From positions 1 through 64,000 of the forward strand of contig NZ_VIVL01000003.1 in assembly GCF_007828835.1 (NCBI RefSeq): a DNA stretch of 64,000 bases, written 5' to 3'. The translations under genes and the position numbers were made by a program. Source of the DNA: Variovorax beijingensis. Lineage in GTDB: Bacteria; Pseudomonadota; Gammaproteobacteria; Burkholderiales; Burkholderiaceae_C. Of this stretch, positions 61,096 through 64,000 are shown piece by piece (the stretch's first letter is position 1; each line of letters opens with the position of its first letter). The notes beneath the pieces were generated by a model. That model was not told the DNA's origin and made no database searches. It saw only the letters and a list, made by a program, of their open reading frames with translations.

Positions 61096-61929
61096 CTATT
61101 CTTTGTAGTAGACGATCTGGTTCGAGGTGGCGAGCAGCACGCCCTGCTCGCTCCACAGATGCGCCGCCTGGTCGAAGAAGCCGTTGAAGAACTGCTGCCC
61201 CGCCGCCCGGCACAGCAGGTAGCCCGTGCCGACCTCGGCCAGCTGCGCCGGACCGGCATGGAAATACGTGGTGATCGACACCGTGCCGGCCGGCACATGC
61301 TTGGCGCGGCGCAGCCAGACGCGCGGATAGAACACGTCGCTCATGGCGGCCAGCGAGGCAAAGTCGAGCGGCCGCGCCTGCGCGTCGCGCAGCCAGAGCC
61401 GGCTTTCGCTGTGATGCAGGCTCGCGTCCCACTTCGCGGGAATGCGGCCGCTGAACAGGCGCATCTCGTACTGGTCGAGCCAGGCCACGCCGGACGGACC
61501 GATGCTCAGGCGCTCGACCGTCTCGGGCCGGGGCGCCTCGGGCATCGGCAGGTCGCTCTGGCCCCAGGTGTCGCGGCGCGCGGCCGTCACCACGGTGGCA
61601 GTGGTGGTCATGTTCGGCGCGCCGCCTGCGCCGGGCTGCGTGATCTGCACGGTCCAGTGCTGGGTCGAGCGGTTGGTGCGCACCGCCGTGGCCTGCACGT
61701 CGAATGCGCCGGCCTCCAGCGCGGCCGCAAAGTTGACGGTCAGCGCGATCGGCGTGCCCAGCACATCCGGATGCTGCATCACCGACTGCAGCGCGATGGC
61801 CGCGGTGGCGCCGCCGAACGGGCCGACCATGTTCCAGTAGTCCGGACTCGTGGCGCCGGTGAAATGGCCCACGCGGATGTCGCTGTGCTGCAGGGCCATG
61901 GCCTTGTCGAAGGGGTGTTGCATGCTCAT
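61096..61929 (-). CDS. Acyl-CoA thioesterase-like protein (double hotdog, TesB-type)
   Basis: The 277-residue protein resembles the TesB-like acyl-CoA thioesterase group. The N-terminal hotdog has YWNMVGPFGGATAAIALQSVMQHPDVLGTPIALTVNFAAAL (residues about 31-71), and the C-terminal half has TYFHAGPAQLAEVGTGYLLCRAAGQQFFNGFFDQAAHLWSEQG. An Asp and a Gln near the end of such proteins form the active site. It would release free acids or CoA from intermediates. The ATG at 61923 is an alternative start. Confidence 0.85.
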   Translation of the reverse strand: MSMQHPFDKAMALQHSDIRVGHFTGATSPDYWNMVGPFGGATAAIALQSVMQHPDVLGTPIALTVNFAAALEAGAFDVQATAVRTNRSTQHWTVQITQPGAGGAPNMTTTATVVTAARRDTWGQSDLPMPEAPRPETVERLSIGPSGVAWLDQYEMRLFSGRIPAKWDASLHHSESRLWLRDAQARPLDFASLAAMSDVFYPRVWLRRAKHVPAGTVSITTYFHAGPAQLAEVGTGYLLCRAAGQQFFNGFFDQAAHLWSEQGVLLATSNQIVYYKE

Positions 61930-61961
61930 GATGATTTGCAGTGTGCCTCCGGTGGATGGCG

Positions 61962-62867
61962 TCACGCAGTCGTGTGCGGGACGCCGGCTTGCTGCACTGC
62001 GGTAAGCGCGGCCAGCCGGTGCAGCTTCTCGACCGTGCTCGGCCACAGGCTCTGGCTGAACTGTTCGCGGAAGAAGCCGAAGTGCCCGATGCGCCGCGCC
62101 TGCACGTCGGCCGGCGCAATGCGCTCCATGGCGCGCGGCGCGCCGGCATAGAAGCTCAGCAGGCTTTCGGTGCCGGCGAGCGTCATGAGCTCGTCGTCGG
62201 TGATCGACAGCGCGAGCACCGGGAAGCGCACGCGCCCGTAGCTCTGCAGCGCCAGATCGCCTTCGGCGCCCACGCTGTAGCGCGGGTGGAGGCACCAGCG
62301 CCGCCACTGCAGGATCACGCCGCGCGGCAGGTCGCCCACCTTCTTGAGCCGGCGGCCCGGAAAGTAGCCGCACAGCCGCGTGGCCAGCGGCACGAGCACG
62401 AACCAGAAGTAGAGGATGCTGCGCCTGAGCTTGGGCGCGTTCTCGCGCCAGTAGCCGCTGCCGGCCGCAATGCTGACGAGGCCGTCGACCTGTTCAGGCC
62501 GCCGCAGGAAACCCGGCAGCTGCGCGCCCAGGCTGTGGCCGAGGAGGTAGAGCGGCTGTTCGGGCAGCGCGGCCTTGGCGGCGTCGATCACCGCTTCGTA
62601 GTCGCGCGCCCAGTCGAACAGGTCGGCCTCGAAGCCGCGCAGCGAGGCGCCGTTGCGCGAATCGCCCGAGCCGCGGTAGTCGAAGGTCCAGACACGCAGG
62701 CCCTGCTGCGCGAGCCACTGCGCGAAGGGTTCGTAGAACGACTGGCGCACGCCCATCGCACCGCCGATGACGATGCTGGCACGAGCCTCACCCGCCGGCT
62801 CATAGCGGCGCACGGCGAGCTGCGTCTCGTCGTCCACCCGAAGTTTCTGGTGCTGGTGCGCTTGCAT
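61962..62867 (-). CDS. Alpha/beta-hydrolase-fold protein
   Basis: The 301-residue protein has the nucleophile elbow GHSLGAQ with Ser112. FDYRGSGDSRNG is near residue 62 and IGHFGFFREQFSQSLWP near the C-terminus holds the likely catalytic His; the Asp lies in ITDDELMT. The segment of hydrophobic residues around 147-165 (ILYFWFVLVPLATRL) could bind a membrane or lipid. The substrate is unknown. It is encoded between the thioesterase and thiolase genes, with short gaps. Confidence 0.87.
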   Translation of the reverse strand: MQAHQHQKLRVDDETQLAVRRYEPAGEARASIVIGGAMGVRQSFYEPFAQWLAQQGLRVWTFDYRGSGDSRNGASLRGFEADLFDWARDYEAVIDAAKAALPEQPLYLLGHSLGAQLPGFLRRPEQVDGLVSIAAGSGYWRENAPKLRRSILYFWFVLVPLATRLCGYFPGRRLKKVGDLPRGVILQWRRWCLHPRYSVGAEGDLALQSYGRVRFPVLALSITDDELMTLAGTESLLSFYAGAPRAMERIAPADVQARRIGHFGFFREQFSQSLWPSTVEKLHRLAALTAVQQAGVPHTTA

Positions 62868-62885
62868 GCGGCAGGGGTGGAACGC

Positions 62886-64000
62886 TCAGACGCGTTCGAA
62901 AATTCCCGCGGCGCCCTGCCCCATGCCCACGCACATCGTGACCATGCCGTACTTCAGGTTCTCGCGCCGCAGCGCATGCACCACCGTGGCCGCACGGATT
63001 GCGCCGGTCGCGCCGAGCGGATGGCCCAGGGCGATCGCGCCGCCCATCGGGTTGACCTTGCTCGGGTCGAGCCCCAGCGTGTCGATCACGGCGAGCGACT
63101 GCGCGGCGAAGGCTTCGTTGAGCTCGAACCAATCGATGTCCTCGTGCCTGAGCCCCGCATAGCGCAACGCGGCCGGAATGGCCTCGATCGGGCCGATGCC
63201 CATGATGTGCGGCGGCACGCCCTTGCTGGCAAAGCTCACGAAACGCGCGAGCGGCGTGAGGCCGTACTGCTTCACCGCCTTTTCGCTCGCGAGGATCAGC
63301 GCGCCCGCGCCGTCGGAGGTCTGCGAGCTGTTGCCGGCCGTGACCGTGCCGCGGGCGGCGAACACGGTGCGCAGCTTGGCCAGGCCTTCGAGGCTGGTGT
63401 CGGGACGCGCGCCTTCGTCGAGATTCACGGTGCGCGTCTTGGCAATCGATTCGCCGGTTTCCAGGTCCGGCGTGCGGTCGGTCACTTCGATGGGTGTGAT
63501 CTCGTCGGCAAACTTGCCGGCCTTCTGCGCGGCCAGGGCCTTCTGGTGCGAGGCGAGCGCGAACGCGTCCTGCGCTTCGCGGCTCACCTTCCATTGCTGC
63601 GCGACCTTTTCGGCCGTAAGGCCCATGCCGTAGGCAATGCCCACGTCGCCCTCGCGCTCGAAGATCGAGGGCGACAGCGAGGGCGAGTTGCCCATCATCG
63701 GCACCATGCTCATGCTTTCGACGCCGGCCGCGATCATCACGTCGGCCTCGCCCACGCGGATGCGGTCCGCTGCCATCTGCACGGCCGACAGGCCCGAGGC
63801 GCAGAAGCGGTTGACGGTGATGCCGCCGATGCTGGTCGGCAGGCCCGCCAGCACCGCGCCGATGCGCGCCACGTTCAGGCCCTGCTGCGATTCGGGAATC
63901 GCGCAGCCGCAGATGATGTCCTCGATGGCCTTGGGATCGAGGCCGGGAACGGCGGCGAGTGCGGCCTTGAGCGTGGTCGCGAGCAGGTCGTCGGGCCGGT
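62886..64000 (-). CDS. Acetyl-CoA C-acyltransferase (thiolase), N-terminus beyond the window
   Basis: The C-terminal 371 residues of a thiolase are visible; the frame stays open to the window edge. The nucleophile Cys lies in [12 protein letters not shown]. The active-site His is in NPMGGAIALGHPLGATGAIRA and the second Cys in VTMCVGMGQGAAGIFERV. The upstream open part has the family's CGCAIPESQQGLNVARI. It is the first visible gene of a minus-strand group with hydrolase, thioesterase and SDR genes. It is a different thiolase from that at 32 kb. Confidence 0.94.
   Translation of the reverse strand, partial: RPDDLLATTLKAALAAVPGLDPKAIEDIICGCAIPESQQGLNVARIGAVLAGLPTSIGGITVNRFCASGLSAVQMAADRIRVGEADVMIAAGVESMSMVPMMGNSPSLSPSIFEREGDVGIAYGMGLTAEKVAQQWKVSREAQDAFALASHQKALAAQKAGKFADEITPIEVTDRTPDLETGESIAKTRTVNLDEGARPDTSLEGLAKLRTVFAARGTVTAGNSSQTSDGAGALILASEKAVKQYGLTPLARFVSFASKGVPPHIMGIGPIEAIPAALRYAGLRHEDIDWFELNEAFAAQSLAVIDTLGLDPSKVNPMGGAIALGHPLGATGAIRAATVVHALRRENLKYGMVTMCVGMGQGAAGIFERV

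Overview
The window reads as chromosomal DNA of a Burkholderiales bacterium, most likely Comamonadaceae and probably Variovorax or a close relative. The grounds are the very high GC content with strong GC wobble bias, several Bug-type tripartite-tricarboxylate receptors, the many acyl-CoA genes, and the LysR-aspA-gltIJKL arrangement. This placement is inferred from gene content and was not tested by a database search. I annotate 61 protein genes (two cut by the window ends), RNase P RNA, one short upstream ORF, and several repeats, terminators and operators. I saw no tRNA, rRNA, CRISPR array, transposase or phage gene.

Layout. 0-4.4 kb: porin tail, Bug receptor, Nudix/metallo-beta-lactamase fusion, S4/pseudouridine-synthase-like protein, lipoprotein. 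4.4-9.7 kb: a MarR-controlled AaeXAB-like efflux operon. 9.7-17 kb: housekeeping genes (rnpB, cysK, an FAD dehydrogenase and flavin reductase pair, a ProQ-domain protein, htpX, DUF3025, a NYN-domain protein). 17.2-19.4 kb: a distinctly lower-GC gene for a lipoprotein with an internal duplication. 19.4-28.2 kb: pyrC, then a complete peptide-type ABC transporter with an amidase, TfoX-like and AllA. 29-46.4 kb: a LysR gene divergent from a long run of co-directional genes for activation and beta-oxidation of an acyl-CoA, with two orphan Bug receptors, a TRAP transporter and a nucleoside hydrolase. 46.4-52.5 kb: glutamate/aspartate uptake (gltIJKL) with aspartase and a LysR regulator. 52.5-64 kb: amidase, 2-hydroxyacid dehydrogenase, Atm1-type ABC exporter, YciA, then a second acyl-CoA gene group ending in a thiolase cut by the window edge.

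How the genes work together. The 30-41 kb run contains a CoA ligase, a CoA-transferase, two acyl-CoA dehydrogenases resembling the PimC/PimD pair, a hydratase/isomerase, a FadB-like bifunctional enzyme and a thiolase. This is a full beta-oxidation set, probably for a dicarboxylic or alicyclic acid delivered by the linked receptors. At 46-52 kb, aspartate uptake feeds aspartase, which makes fumarate and ammonia.

The most unusual signal is a family of about 258-bp intergenic elements (24.2, 44.0 and 60.1 kb). Each has terminal inverted repeats, and the intact copies hold two inverted 46-bp cores, each with a small hairpin that is preserved by compensatory changes. All three copies lie between co-directional genes and point the same way as transcription. 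Other points of interest are the duplicated low-GC lipoprotein, a pseudouridine-synthase-like protein with Glu where the catalytic Asp belongs, an SDR with Phe in place of the catalytic Tyr, and a 19-codon upstream ORF overlapping dctQ.
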